From assembly GCA_025738555.1 (NCBI GenBank), contig JAOVFP010000017.1, forward strand, positions 372,001 to 436,000: a stretch of 64,000 nucleotides of DNA. The letters are read 5' to 3'. Positions within the stretch are counted from its first letter, which is position 1, and each line of letters opens with the position of its first letter. The position numbers and the translations under genes are program-made. The notes beneath the pieces are model-generated. The model was not told where the DNA came from. It saw nothing but the letters and a program-made list of their open reading frames with translations, and searched no databases. Below are positions 46,215-57,474 of this stretch, one piece after another. The DNA is from Cyathus striatus (lineage: Eukaryota; Basidiomycota; Agaricomycetes; Agaricales; Nidulariaceae).

Positions 46215-47039
46215 TAGTACCTTATTTGCACACTTATGGACACATGGCATTGGTACTCATCGTGAGATCAATTATTGTCTGCTGATCTCTCCGCAGATGA
46301 GACAATAAAATAGAAGACGGTGTAGGCGGAGTATTCATCAGGTAAGCATCAATTCAGCGTTGTCATTAACCACTGTTATTTTCGTTATCAGTGTTTTGAT
46401 GTAAGCGTTGTGTACAGTACTAATTCGTTTATATATACTACCATTCCGTATTCCATTTCCAACATGAGAATATGAGACTTAGTACGGATTTTTATTGGCC
46501 TTCAGGCGCTGCTTCAGTCTTTCAGTGCACACATTTTGTAATGTCTTGCACTAGTACTTACATTTGGACACATGTAGAAATGATTTTGCGAAGCATTGAA
46601 GATACTTAAATATTTATCGCATGTACATTGGACATGCTGATGCAACACTGAGTGACTTGTCAGTGGACACCTAAGCGTGCGCTAGATCTTCCCAGCAAGA
46701 AAACAACATATTTTCATTAGATTTTCCACATTGGGAAACTCTCTACCAAAATGGAAACTCTTCACATCACCAAATTATTGCATTTCTGTCACATTTTGAT
46801 GCCTTGCTAAACAATAAGAGTACCCAGATCCAAATTCAGTACACAATTTTGTGTTTGACACAGATTTTGACTGGTTAAAAATCGAAACAAAAGGTTATGT
46901 TTTCATATCTGCTAAATATATATACAATGTTACATGTGTGTTTTATTTGACCATGAACAATAAGCATAATTTTGCAGGAGCTGGATGTTTCGGCAAAATG
47001 CAAACATGTTGGAGGTCATTACACTCCTCCATGAAATCA

Positions 47040-47940
47040 TGTAGACTCCATGTAGATTCCACCTGGACTCCGGGACTCTACCTGGACTCTACCTGGACTC
47101 TACCTGGACTCCACTTGGACTCCACTTGGACTTCACCTGGACTTTACATAGAGAAAATTATAGACTCTACATGGACTTCAAGTGGACTCCAGGTAGAAGC
47201 TGGACTGCACCTGGAGTCCAGTGGACTCAAGCACTTCAGCTCAGTAGACTTCAGGTAGAGTCCATGTAGAGTCCAGGTAGTCCATGTAGAGTCTAAGTAG
47301 AGTCCAGGTAGAGTCCAGTTGCTTAAACTTAGGCACTTGAGTTTAGTAGAGTCCATGTAGTCCATGTAGAGTCTAGGTAGAGTCCAGGTAGAGTCCAGTT
47401 GCTTACACTCAAGCACTTGAGTTCAGTAGAGTCCATGTAGTCCATGTAGAGTCTAGGTAGAGTCCAGGTAGAGTCCAGTTGCTTAAACTCAAGCACTTGA
47501 GTTCAGTAGAGTTCAGGTAGTCCATGTAGAGTCTATGTAGAGTCCAGGTAGAGTCCAGTTGCTTAAACTCAAGCACTTGAGTTCAGTAGAGTCCATGTAG
47601 TCCATGTAGAGTCTAGGTAAAGTCCAGGTAGAGTCCAGTTGCTTAAACTCAAGCACTTGAGTTCAGTAGAGTCCAGGTAGTCCATGTAGAGTCTAGGTAG
47701 AGTCTAGGTAGAGTCCAGGTAGAGTCCAGTTGCTTAAACTCAGGCACTTGAGTTCAGTAGTCCAGGTGGTCCATGTAGAGTCTATGTAGAGTCCTTACTC
47801 TACCTAGACTCTACCTGGACTCCACCTGGATTCCACCTGAACTCAAGCAATCGGACTCTACCTAGACTCTACATGGACTCTACCTGGACTCTACCTGGAC
47901 TCTACCTGGTCTCCACTGAACTCAAGTGTATAAGCTGTAT
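47040..47940. repeat. AGTCCAGGTAG minisatellite, orientation switching
   Basis: CTACCTGGACT orientation at 47040-47200, GAGTCCAGGTA orientation at 47250-47790, then back again to 47940. The central block has a higher-order unit near 80 bp beginning TTGCTTAAACTCAAGCACTT, about six copies. Confidence 0.85.
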
Positions 47941-48084
47941 CTAGACTCTATTGTCATAGTTGTAATGTGTTTCCCACAGTCATCATACTTGTCACACATG
48001 TGTGAAAGTGTGACATGTTGGAAAAAGCGTGACATGTTGGAAAATGTTGGAAAAGTATGACATATTGAAAAATGTTAGAAAAAG

Positions 48085-48325
48085 TGTGGTGCCTAAGCTG
48101 TACATAGACTCAAGTGTGACATGTTGAAAAATGTTGGAAAAAGCGTGACATGTGTGACAAGCGTGGGAAAAGTGTGACATGTTCGAAAAAATGTCACATA
48201 TCACAATCATCACACTTGCCACACTTTTCGAACATGTCACACTTTTTCCACGCTTGTCACACATGTCACGCTTTTTCCAACATTTTTCAACATGTCACAC
48301 TTGAGTCTACGTACAACTTAGGCAC
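48085..48325. repeat. Inverted repeat of GTGACATGTTGGAAAA words
   Basis: The left half GTGTGACATGTTGAAAAATG... and the right half CATTTTTCAACATGTCACAC are mirror images around about 48200, including the outer GTGCCTAAG and CTTAGGCAC. This could form a 100-bp stem. Confidence 0.75.
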
Positions 48326-48492
48326 TTGAGTCCAGGTGGAGTCCAGGTGGAGTCCAGGTAGAGTCCAGGTAGAGTCCAGGTGGAGTCCAGGTAGAGTCCA
48401 GGTAGAGTCCAGGTGGAGTCCAGGTAGAGTCCACCTGGAGTCCACCTGGAGTCCACTTGGAGTCCACTTGGAGTCCACCTGGAGTCTTGGAC
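48310..48492. repeat. Second AGTCCAGGTGG minisatellite block
   Basis: About fifteen copies of an 11-bp unit GAGTCCAGGTR, inverting near 48430. Non-coding. Confidence 0.8.
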
Positions 48493-48879
48493 TCTACCCA
48501 GAGTCCACCTGATCTCGTGGAGGAGTGAAATATACAGACATGTTGCAACTGGTTTTACAACTATTTTTCGGACTGGAAAAAATTCCCGTGCCAGCAGTGA
48601 GATTCGCTATGCAATCTTAAGTTAGTGGGGACCTGCAATCACTGTGAACCGATGCAGCTACTGACTAAGGTCACAGCCACCCAAATTTGGTGAAATCCAT
48701 GGGCTCGCATTCCATGCATTCATCAACCTTCAATTCTTGTTTAATTCTACAGATTTTGGTGTCGTTACAATAGTATCTAAGATAGTATCTTGGTATATCT
48801 GAGTGGAGACCATGAGTAGCTCCCTCATCCCTTGTATCATCAACGAGAGCTACCGCGGTCCCGTCTCATCCACCCTTCC

Positions 48880-49080
48880 ACCCCCACTTTAAGAAAGTAT
48901 TTCGTTTCCGATTATGACTGTCTCGGCAAACATCTCAGTCCCCACTACCTCCAGATCCGACTTCTCTCCTCGAGCTCACAGAGTACCGTCATGGTAATGA
49001 GCATGAGTGTGAGTGTCTCCAGTCAGATCTGATTGCTATCAGTACTAGGTAGTGGGGCAGGGAGGATATGTCGAAGTGCA
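48880..49080 (+). pseudogene. Remnant of CFEM-gene 3' end
   Basis: The stretch encoding SSSSQSTVMVMSMSVSVSSQ and the following GTAGTGGGGCAGGGAGG align with 14450-14560, the Ser/Thr tail and pre-anchor region of the CFEM gene (STSSQRTEVVTSTSVSVPSQ). Signal peptide and CFEM domain are absent, so it is a 3' fragment. Confidence 0.5.
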
Positions 49081-49645
49081 TGGTCAAGACATGTAGCCAT
49101 CATTGTGTCCCCTGATTGAATGTTAGAAATGTACACTTTTAGTGGAGCTCCAAATTATCTGAATGACTCAATTACATTACTGTTTTCGAATCAGAGAATT
49201 CTAGCTCAAGTGTTTCTCAAAGGCCTGGAAGACATGATAAGAAGAAGCACTCAAATTTCAATCACGCGCTTATATTGGAACTCTGACACACATAGAGGAG
49301 AGACCTGAATGCTTCATTGCTCAGGATGTAGTGTGTAGTGGGTCAGGCGGGATGTGTCTGGGTGAAGCATGACGGTCTTAATATAGTACAATGTTCCATC
49401 TTTCTGAGTGTTTGGTTGTTTTCTTCCAATTCTATTTGTCTGCCTCTCCTTTTCATGCGGCTCTTTACGCCCTCTTCATGAATTAGTGTCATCTACTACT
49501 TCGTCCTTTATTGGGGTACGTGTCAGTGGGCTGCTATGTGCAGATCGATTTGTCCAAGAATAAGTCTTATTCCTGGACGAATTGATCTTATCTTACGCTA
49601 ATAATAAGCAATGAGCGGTATTAATGAGCATCGATAGAAGGCCTT
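49081..49645. other. Spacer ending in a segment shared with 29.85 kb
   Basis: 49548-49630 (TTATCTTACGCTAATAATAA) matches 29850-29915, marking the left part of a paralogous locus. A hairpin (GATCGATTTGTCCAAGAATAAG and its inverse) lies at 49543-49590. No gene. Confidence 0.5.
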
Positions 49646-51099
49646 CATCAGGAAAATCCCCATCTGCTAAAATAGTGATATTAGTAGAAGAAAGCTTTAC
49701 CCATGTCCAAAATTTACTAATATCAGGTAATTCATACTTAATTGTACTTATATTATCTATTGTGAAGCATGATAAGTGATCATAAGTATGGTGCGATGGC
49801 AAGGTAAACTTATTTGTACTTATATTGCCTATTGTGAGGCATGATAAGTGTTCATAAGTTTGGTACAATGGCTAAGCACACTTACTTGTACTTATATTGC
49901 CTAGTATAAGAATGATATATGTTGATAAGTTTTACAGGGATTAACCAATATGAAATTGACATTAAGCAATTTTAGCATACTATATCAGCTATACTTAAAG
50001 CAAGTCAACTTTATGACAATTCCATTTCACAGAGAATTTCATCTGAAACACTATGTATTAAGTTTAATTCTACACAATACATACATGTACAATACATTCT
50101 AGTATAAATTGTAGTTAAGAACCATTGTGGTGGGGAATAAGCAATATATATAGTAATGTACAAACATCAAAGGTTTAAACATTTAAGTTCAAATGGCGAG
50201 CGAGAAAGTTAGCATGTGATCGCTTCGCTGTGTTTGGCTTTGATAGTATGTATCACGTGCATGTTGAACTTGACACGTCAACGATCTGTCAATGTCACAC
50301 TGACGCTCCTTTCAATTCCCCCACCTTTCCTTCCTTCCTCTCCCTCCTTCCCCTGCCTGTCACTTGTGCCCGTTCATCTAGCAAGATTCTGGTTTTCTAT
50401 TTCAAGATTCGACTCACATATAGTGCTTCTCTACTTCCACTCTACACATTACTCAACTGCAGGCTCATACTCCACTCAAGATGGTCTTTGTTTTCTGGTA
50501 TGTATTTGAGTTGTCATCCTTTTTAAGTGTGTGCTTATTATGTAGAGGAGTCCTATAGTTGCTGTTGTTCAATGAGTGGTGCTGCTGGATGATGGAGTGG
50601 GGGCATATGGGTGGATATGTGGGGCTGGATATTATGGGGCTGGATGTTATGGGGTGCACTTGTTGTCATTGAGTGGTGCTGCTGGATGATGGAGAGGGGG
50701 GGGATATTGGTGGATATTTGTAGCTGGATATTGTGGAATGCATATGTTATATTGATTGTTGTAAGTAGATATGTTATGTATATGTTACTGCAACCACTTC
50801 ATTGTCATACAATAATAATATATAATTAACTAACACCTATTATACTGTACTGAGTGAAAGAATAGTGTGCTTATAAGCATCCAGGTTTCATTTATGTGTA
50901 CATATTACACCTTAAATGGCCTACTTAGTCCTTATCTGAACTAAAATTGTGTAAATAAGGTCAAAAAAGGACGGCATAAGGAGTACCCCTTACTATTTTC
51001 ACTAATAGCATTTATTTTACTTTTTTGACCTTATTTTTGCTTTTATTCACTTAAATCTCCTGAAATTTACTATTTAAGCACGTGAGGTTTTTCCTGATG
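49646..51099. mobile_element. CATCAGG-ended TIR element
   Basis: Left end CATCAGGAAAATCCCCATCT, right end inverse CATCAGGAAAAACC, TT flanking both sides (49644-49645, 51100-51101). Same family as 9305-11231. The interior has a T-rich strand and a 95-bp tandem duplication (GGTGCTGCTGGATGATGGAG at 50578 and 50673). No transposase. The paralogous locus at 29.92 kb lacks it. Confidence 0.65.
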
Positions 51100-51314
51100 T
51101 TTGTGGTTTGCTGGCATCGATTGTTATCGAATACTGTGTTGCCCATCTGCCACGATGATCGATGCAACAGGGAAGAGTGGGTGCACTGGACCATTGGATT
51201 CGCTGTGCTATCTTAAGTTGGAACGCGTTTGAGACGCGTCGTGGGAATGTGGTCACGTTGACTCCTGATCAACTTGTCGGCTGACGCCGAACAGAAGGGT
51301 CTCCTTTGCCCTCC
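51100..51314. repeat. Repeat locus paralogous to 29.9/31.15 kb and 57.5 kb
   Basis: 51104-51185 (GGTTTGCTGGCATCGATTGT ... GTGCACTGGACCA) matches the sequences flanking the 29956-31144 element. 51230-51314 (GTCACGTTGACT..., GGGTCTCCTTTGCCCTCC) matches 57480-57560. It is the backbone into which several elements inserted. Confidence 0.7.
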
Positions 51315-52400
51315 CACGGCGGGTTTTCAGCTGTCATGTAACGATCGGTGTTGCGCTGTAGCGAGACCTGTAGTGGATGCTGTCATGTAAGATCTTTCAA
51401 GATCATCAGTCACACAGAAGTGACATTCAGTTGAACCAGTTTAGGACCATGTGATGAGAAAATTAGTGTGATATGTTTGAGAAATGATGACTACTGGTGC
51501 GAATGACTGGAAAGGACGAGCTCGTGTGTTCGATTCATGCATGGTGCAGATTTTATCAGCCATTGTTTTTCTTTTATTTCTATACTTCATTAAGAAAGAT
51601 AAGATAATAAATTTATAAGATGTCTAAATTTATTTTGCATCTATAAACTACTGATGAAGTATGTAGTTTGTGTAAGATTTGTATTCAATAACTGTGGAGT
51701 GTTTAGACAGTTCATACATTACCAACACTTCTTATTTCCAAAGAAAATTGCATTGAAGAATTACCTCAGTATACTGCAAATTAAGCTCATTACGTGCAGT
51801 CAAAGGAGAGAGAAACAAATGTTACAGGTTTACTGAGTGAATCGTATACAATAAACTAATATTATCATCACTAATAAGTAACGTCGCATGGAGTATTGGT
51901 AGAACATACCTGAAATGATGTTTTTCTGTCTTGTAGTCATAAGTTCGGTTCCATGTTGATGCATTTCAAATCATTAAGATACCATCTCTTATTTTATAAC
52001 AGGCGACACCATTATGTCTGCGGTACTATTTTACCTACATTATTTTATCTTCAAACTACATACCATTTGTAAGAACATCATTATAATCAACAATCTATAC
52101 TGAAGATAAAATGTTTACAAGATATAGACTTACTCATGATGAAGCTCACACAAGGCATGGATGTAGCATGCTGGCTCAGTTATTGTGATTCATGCACAAA
52201 GTAAATATTGCGCCCGGCTATCCAATAGGATTTCATTATGATCTAATATTCCAGACCTGCTATCACATGTTTGTAAACCAGTTCATTTTACTATTGCGCT
52301 TGTGACTGATGATCTTGAAAGATCTTACATGACAGCATCCACTACAGGTCTCGCTACAGCGCAACACCGATCGTTACATGACAGCTGAAAACCCGCCGTG
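51315..52400. mobile_element. CACGG-ended element with 100-bp perfect TIRs
   Basis: 51315-51414 and 52301-52400 are exact inverted copies starting CACGGCGGGTTTTCAGCTGT. TCC flanks both ends. The AT-rich 0.9-kb interior is non-coding. At 57550 the paralogous sequence runs on without this insertion. Identical TIRs suggest recent activity. Confidence 0.85.
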
Positions 52401-53260
52401 TCCTCTGCCTCGCCTCCTCGCTCCTTCTTAACCTCCCCACCATTATACAAACTTCCACATACATTGGAGACTTTCCCCCACCCCTATCATCCATGTCATC
52501 ACTGCTCGTTCGAATCCCCAGATCTTACATTCTGGCTGCCCAACGCATTACCGCCGTGAACATGGGAATATGTTGTATGCGTCCTAGTGGTTAAAATGTG
52601 CGTTCACTCACTTTGCCTCCTTTCCAATGTCTAACTACCAACTTGTGAAATAGCCCCTAGAACCCAACGCATCCCAGCGGCCTGAAGTACATTCCTCCCT
52701 CCTCTGGCGTTCCCATCTACCTCGCTACGTCTGCCGCTGACATCATGAACGGTTACTCATGGTCCTTAAGATGTGTTGTCTGGCGCGTCACGCTATGGTA
52801 TACCTATCCCTCGTAGCGACCCTTTGTCACTCTCGGAATGCCCAGGCCCATGGCAAGCTATCGAGGCCCAGAGAAGCGCAAGTTCGTTTATATCTGACAA
52901 CAGACAGGAAGGAGTTATAGCACTGTTGAAGCCGTAGGGACTTGAACAGTCGATTGACGGGGGTAAGGGATATAGGATGGTCGAGACATTGTTGCCAGGC
53001 CTCGCCCTGTGTGTGCCAGCGAGGCGAGCTATAAGTACGTTTTTTGATCTTATTGTATACGATGTCCGTGCTTATGCTACTTAACTTAGGAGGTATGATG
53101 TCTAGAGCTCTAGAAGTCGAACGCCATACTTCACCTTCACTACGCCGGAAGCTCATCGTCAGCATTACTTGCCCACTTACCCCAACAATCTTCGTAATAA
53201 TCCAACGAGAAGCCGTGTACGCTGGCGAGGACACCTATGGGATATAGGAAGGATGAAGCG
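52401..53260 (+). pseudogene. Gene-relic family copy
   Basis: Continues the 51230-51314 segment across the 51315 element and follows the order seen at 57.5-58.2 kb and 17.3-18.2 kb (CT-rich block, CGCATCCCAGCGGCCTG, TCCTTAAGATG, CCCACTTACCCCAACAATC, TAGGAAGGATGAAG). Frames are broken. Product unknown. Confidence 0.45.
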
Positions 53261-54398
53261 AGAGGGTTGGACGGGATGGAGTACGAGGTGTTTGGTTGGT
53301 TAGACAGCAGCCGTTGCTTAGGGTACGATCCGCTTCCTTACTTTGGGGTTACGGGGATGGGTTTTGCGCGTGGGGTTGGAGTTATGCAGACGGCAGAGAA
53401 CGTTTACGTGGGCACCATCAACGCGCTGTCATCGCCTTTCTCGTTTTCACCGTTCTACACCACGACTCGCTACGACTTTGCTATGACACTGCGGCCCATC
53501 ATGACCATCCTGACCCTCCACAACCCAACATGAGCACCATGAGTACCGTCTCCGTTGCTCCCGGGCTTGCCTACGTGTTATCGACAACATGTGGTGGAAG
53601 TGGGGATATGCATACGTTGGCGAGGTGACTTTTCCTTTTCCCGTACGATCTTCCATCCCATTGCGCACAGTTCTATGCACTGACACTATCTTTCTTCACA
53701 GGTGCCGGCGAACACCACCAATTAGATTATCTAGTATCCTCCAGTTGTCGTGCCACGTCATCAATCACCACCGCCTCGTTCCCAGTGGACTTTGTCATTT
53801 AGGCTACCTTCATGCTCACTACTGTAGGGAGAAATGACATTGACAACGACGACTGCAAGAATGACTCACAAAGTCGAATGAACGAGCGAGCATGTGAGGC
53901 ACGGTGGGGACTACCTGTAGCCAGTGTGCGCTTTCGGGCTCTTCTCTGACTCTCGCCTAGGGGTCCTTTGGAGATGAGGTTAGGTTCTGAGGGGCTGCTT
54001 GGTGGTATCGAAAGATTGAATCAGTCAGGGTCTAACGACCCCTCTCGTCTTCACGGTCGTCAATATGTACTCCGTTCGTCTTCTTGCAGGTCACGTTGTG
54101 GTTCACTATCAATGACATCTCCTACTATTCCGAACAGATGGGTAGAGATCAAAGTGGAACTAACGTTGGACACAGTGCTCGGAGAACGCTAGCGGGACCA
54201 GTGATCGATTTCAACAAGCCTTTTAGCATTTAGTGCTCTGCATCTTCGAACCCCGGTTGTCTTACTCCAAAGTGGTCTGTCGACGTCTTTCTCTGCCCAC
54301 TGTACTGAGTAACGACATTTATTCCTGACATTGACCTTTGGTTTCGAATTTCCGATATAATTCAAGTCATATGCAGCCCAACATAATTATAATTGAAT
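53261..54398. other. GC-richer spacer, no confident gene
   Basis: Several overlapping open frames on both strands around 53240-53830, none with a recognisable domain or signal peptide. Possibly the continuation of the relic family. Confidence 0.35.
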
Positions 54399-54461
54399 AG
54401 AAGAATGGCGCAGTGGTAGCGCGCGGGGCCCATAACACTCGATCGAGACGAGTTGCTGCTA
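54399..54461 (+). pseudogene. Initiator tRNA-Met relic with deletion
   Basis: AGAAGAATGGCGCAGTGGTA followed by GCGCGCGGGGCCCATAAC is the hallmark of eukaryotic initiator tRNA-Met up to the anticodon loop (CAT). The 3' anticodon stem and variable loop (about nine bases) are missing; the T-arm ACTCG-ATCGAGA-CGAGT and 3' TGCTGCTA follow directly. Two acceptor bases no longer pair. Length is 63 nt against the usual 72. Confidence 0.75.
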
Positions 54462-55288
54462 TTGTATGTTTTTTTGACGAAAACATAAGGAGTCCGGAAT
54501 ATTGCTGCATAATCTAGCAGGCCACAGATAGAAGCTTTTGAACAGGGAAATATCTAAAACCAATCTGCGTTCATTCGTCTAAATGAATAGCATGTATGTT
54601 TCTAAACATAACGACCCTTTGAGTAGATAATTTGACAGGCTATACAAATAAGGTTCGAAAGGGAATTATACTTAAGAGAAACAGCCCTCTTTCGTTCGTC
54701 AAAAGATGCATTTTATTAAGCAGACAGTGTATTTCGACATTTCTGACGCAGATACAGTTCAGGTTCGATGGATCAGAGATATCGAAAACTCGCAGAGACG
54801 CCTTATTTAAAACACTTCACTCTAATCAAAAGCGATGTTCGTCACTCAAACTGTATAATTCAGGTCAGAGCCACTGTTCGGCTGGGCTATCGACCCGTCT
54901 GATCCGGCTGAAAAGGTAGCGTATGCGAAATCGAGGTTGTCAGCGCTTCAGATGCCTATTACTCTGTGTGCGACGCGTGCACGTTGTTCATCGGGAAACA
55001 AATGTTTCTTGGACTAGGTGATGGATAATACTGACTCGATACTGACCATACACTTCCACCAAGCTGCCGATGATCAGATTATATCTTTGGTGGGGAGAAT
55101 ATGGCCCTCAATTATTATTACCCGTTGCACATCGGTGTTGTCATGTTTCTGAATTCAACATATCATAACAAACAGTTATGCTCATTCATTTGGAACGTGA
55201 TCACGCTCCAACGTCATTAATACTATAGACGTGTCTACCAGCAAAAGTCCTGTCATGGCAGTCGGATATGCGCTACGTGAATACTTGT
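54462..55288. other. No gene seen
   Basis: Unique spacer; short open frames only. Confidence 0.4.
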
Positions 55289-56020
55289 TCATGAAAAGTA
55301 AATCACATAGAAGTTGTATGTCACATTAGAATGTGCTATTTCAATATTTCGCTCTTCCCGGGCTTCTTCCTGATTCTGAATAATGCGGCTGAGGTTTTCC
55401 CGGATTGAGATATTAGACTGTAACTGTAATATGATTAGCAAAGCCATAGAGAAATTTTTAACATCTACCACATACCCCGAATATGTCTAGACATTTTTGT
55501 AACTGACGCCTATAATCTTCAATCTTCTTCAAATCGGACCGATGTCTTATAAAGCGCAATAAAGTATTTCGTGCCGCATCGATTTTGGAAAATGTTTCAA
55601 TGGACGTTAATGTGCTAGTTGTAATTGACTATTATTTAATCTAATTATGGCTGTATGTGGAAGACATACTCAACAAGCTGACGTACATTGTGCAGAAGTA
55701 CTGAGTCTTCATGAATTTGTTCTCCAGTCACTTGAATAGGCTTTAAGGCTTCGATCACAATGCATACCAGTTCGCAGACATCGCGCGCAATTTCACAGAA
55801 TTCTTTCTTGTTTCTCTTGGTAGTCTGTCAATATGTAATTTCCACTGTGATTTAAATTATCACAACATACAATTTTAAAACATACTATTATCATATCCAG
55901 GATCAATAAAGCCAATGAAGCTGCCTCTCTCAAACAAGGAACTGGTTCATGTCTTGCTGCTTCTTGCAGTGTGGTGAGTACGATTGATGAAATATCTAAG
56001 CCTGCGTTAACGGCAGACAT
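55289..56020 (-). CDS. MLKL-like N-terminal helical domain protein
   Basis: Four minus-strand exons, 56020-55886, 55824-55670, 55614-55476 and 55423-55289, join in frame across 52-61-nt introns with GTATGT-type donors, giving 187 residues. The product is all-helical: EAARHEPVPCLREAASLALL, NKKEFCEIARDVCELVCIVI, SIETFSKIDAARNTLLRFIR, KIEDYRRQLQKCLDIFGLQS, NISIRENLSRI. This order matches the MLKL-NTD-like region found at the N-terminus of many Agaricomycete STAND and TPR proteins, where it may act in membrane-directed cell death. Here no NACHT or repeat domain follows, so it is either a stand-alone domain protein or the surviving 5' end of a larger gene. Splice sites and frame are intact. Confidence 0.65.
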
Positions 56021-57474
56021 TGTATGTTTGTGAGAGATTACAGATCTGAGAATGAATTGAAAAGTAATAGGAATAAGGGGACTGCGATTTTATCATCGGG
56101 TGTCTTTGAATCGAACTTAAGTAGCTTAAATGGCTTCATTACACATGTCTTATGGGAACGGAGTAAAAATATATATCTTTAGTGCTTTCTTGATGGCATC
56201 ATCATATGATTAACTTGAGTATTCACTCACTATCGCTTTTGAGCTCAAATATTAAATCCGACAGGATATATCTTGTACCTCGAGCATGTATGACGGATTT
56301 AATATTTCGTCGTACCCTCCTTCGTTTTGGTAGCAAGATATTTCGATGGTCACTTCCAGTGGTTTTATTGGACACTAACGAGTGTACAGTACTGCGGTGA
56401 GAATCACTGGGGAAGTGAGGAGTTATTTCTTTCACCTATTGTCTACATCTAGAACTCTACATGAAACTGCACTGCCTTGAAAACTACTTGCACTGCCTCA
56501 AAAACATCTACACTGCCACAACAACACCTGCACTGCCTTAAAATTACCTGCACCGCCCCGAGAGAATATAGGCAGGGGATAGCTGATAATTAATTAGGAT
56601 TTGGGGTGCGTACACCCACAATTAGAATGCCTTTCTGCCTGCGGCATGTCTTCATACGGAATTAGTAGTTAAAAGTTGAGACCGAATATCGGAATAAAGG
56701 GATCTATGTAGACTAATTGAAAGCACTAAAATATATACAACAATGTGATCTTGAAATGACATCATCTGTTGCCTGTGTTACATAGCTAATAGCACTTCCA
56801 TTTCTGAAGTTGCACATTCCCATCCGTAAACTTGAGATTAAGATAAATGGAATCTGATCTCTATTAATTCTGATTAAACAGACGAACTCGTGTTTCAGAA
56901 GCAACATGCAGTGATCTGGAAAATACATGTGCTAGACAATATACTTATGATAACAGAGTTTTCCGAGAGGGTTTAATTGGAATACAGCTATATTCTGAAA
57001 ACAGTTGTAAGAATCACTTTAATGCTATTAAGAATCCCTCTATCGCACCGATATAACCATTATCCCGAAAATAAATGGAGTTTATATATAGCACCTCTGA
57101 GGGCGTCACCATCGGTGTAGTAACATGGCAATTCTTGACAGAACTCTGGTGCGTTGGATGGACATGGGAACATATTAGATTCGTAGAGGTGTTGTTGTAT
57201 GAGATGAAGCGGCTTGCTTACTTTTCATGATGTGCTTTATCAGGATACACAACGTCCTCCTACCCATTCGTATAAGCATTGCAGTCACTGCAATGCAACT
57301 TGTACACAAAACTGAGCAACCTGAGCGAAGGGCCTGTTCTTCCAGGATTCGGGATCCCAGCGGGAATGGTGGGCTTATAAGAATGGTTGAAGAAAGGAAT
57401 GGCCTCTGAGGTAAAAAGAAAGTGGCCGTTGGCTAGCGCAGCTAAAAAATCCTCGCCGGTGGGTGATGATCTTG
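56021..57474. other. Spacer with a short CACTGCC tandem repeat
   Basis: At 56464-56560 an imperfect unit of about 24 bp (CACTGCCTTAAAA) occurs five times. The rest shows no gene. Confidence 0.45.

Larger units (their letters stand above)
46640..48580. repeat. Repeat element with two minisatellites and a hairpin
   Basis: The left part (46645-47008) matches 31242-31645 in inverse. The middle is built from 11-bp AGTCCAGGTAG words, interrupted at 48085-48325 by an inverted repeat of GTGACATGTTGGAAAA words. CTCCTCCATGAAATCATG near 47026 and its partial inverse near 48510 bracket the arrays. Open frames rich in DSTWTLPGLH are translation of the array. Confidence 0.6.

Noticed and set aside
47144..48548. 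Repeat proteins with DSTWTLPGLH units
   Set aside because: They are read-through of the 11-bp minisatellite and occur in multiple frames and both strands.
52500..52560. Possible tRNA from GTTCGAATCCCC
   Set aside because: Only a T-loop-like word is present; acceptor and D-arm do not pair on either strand.
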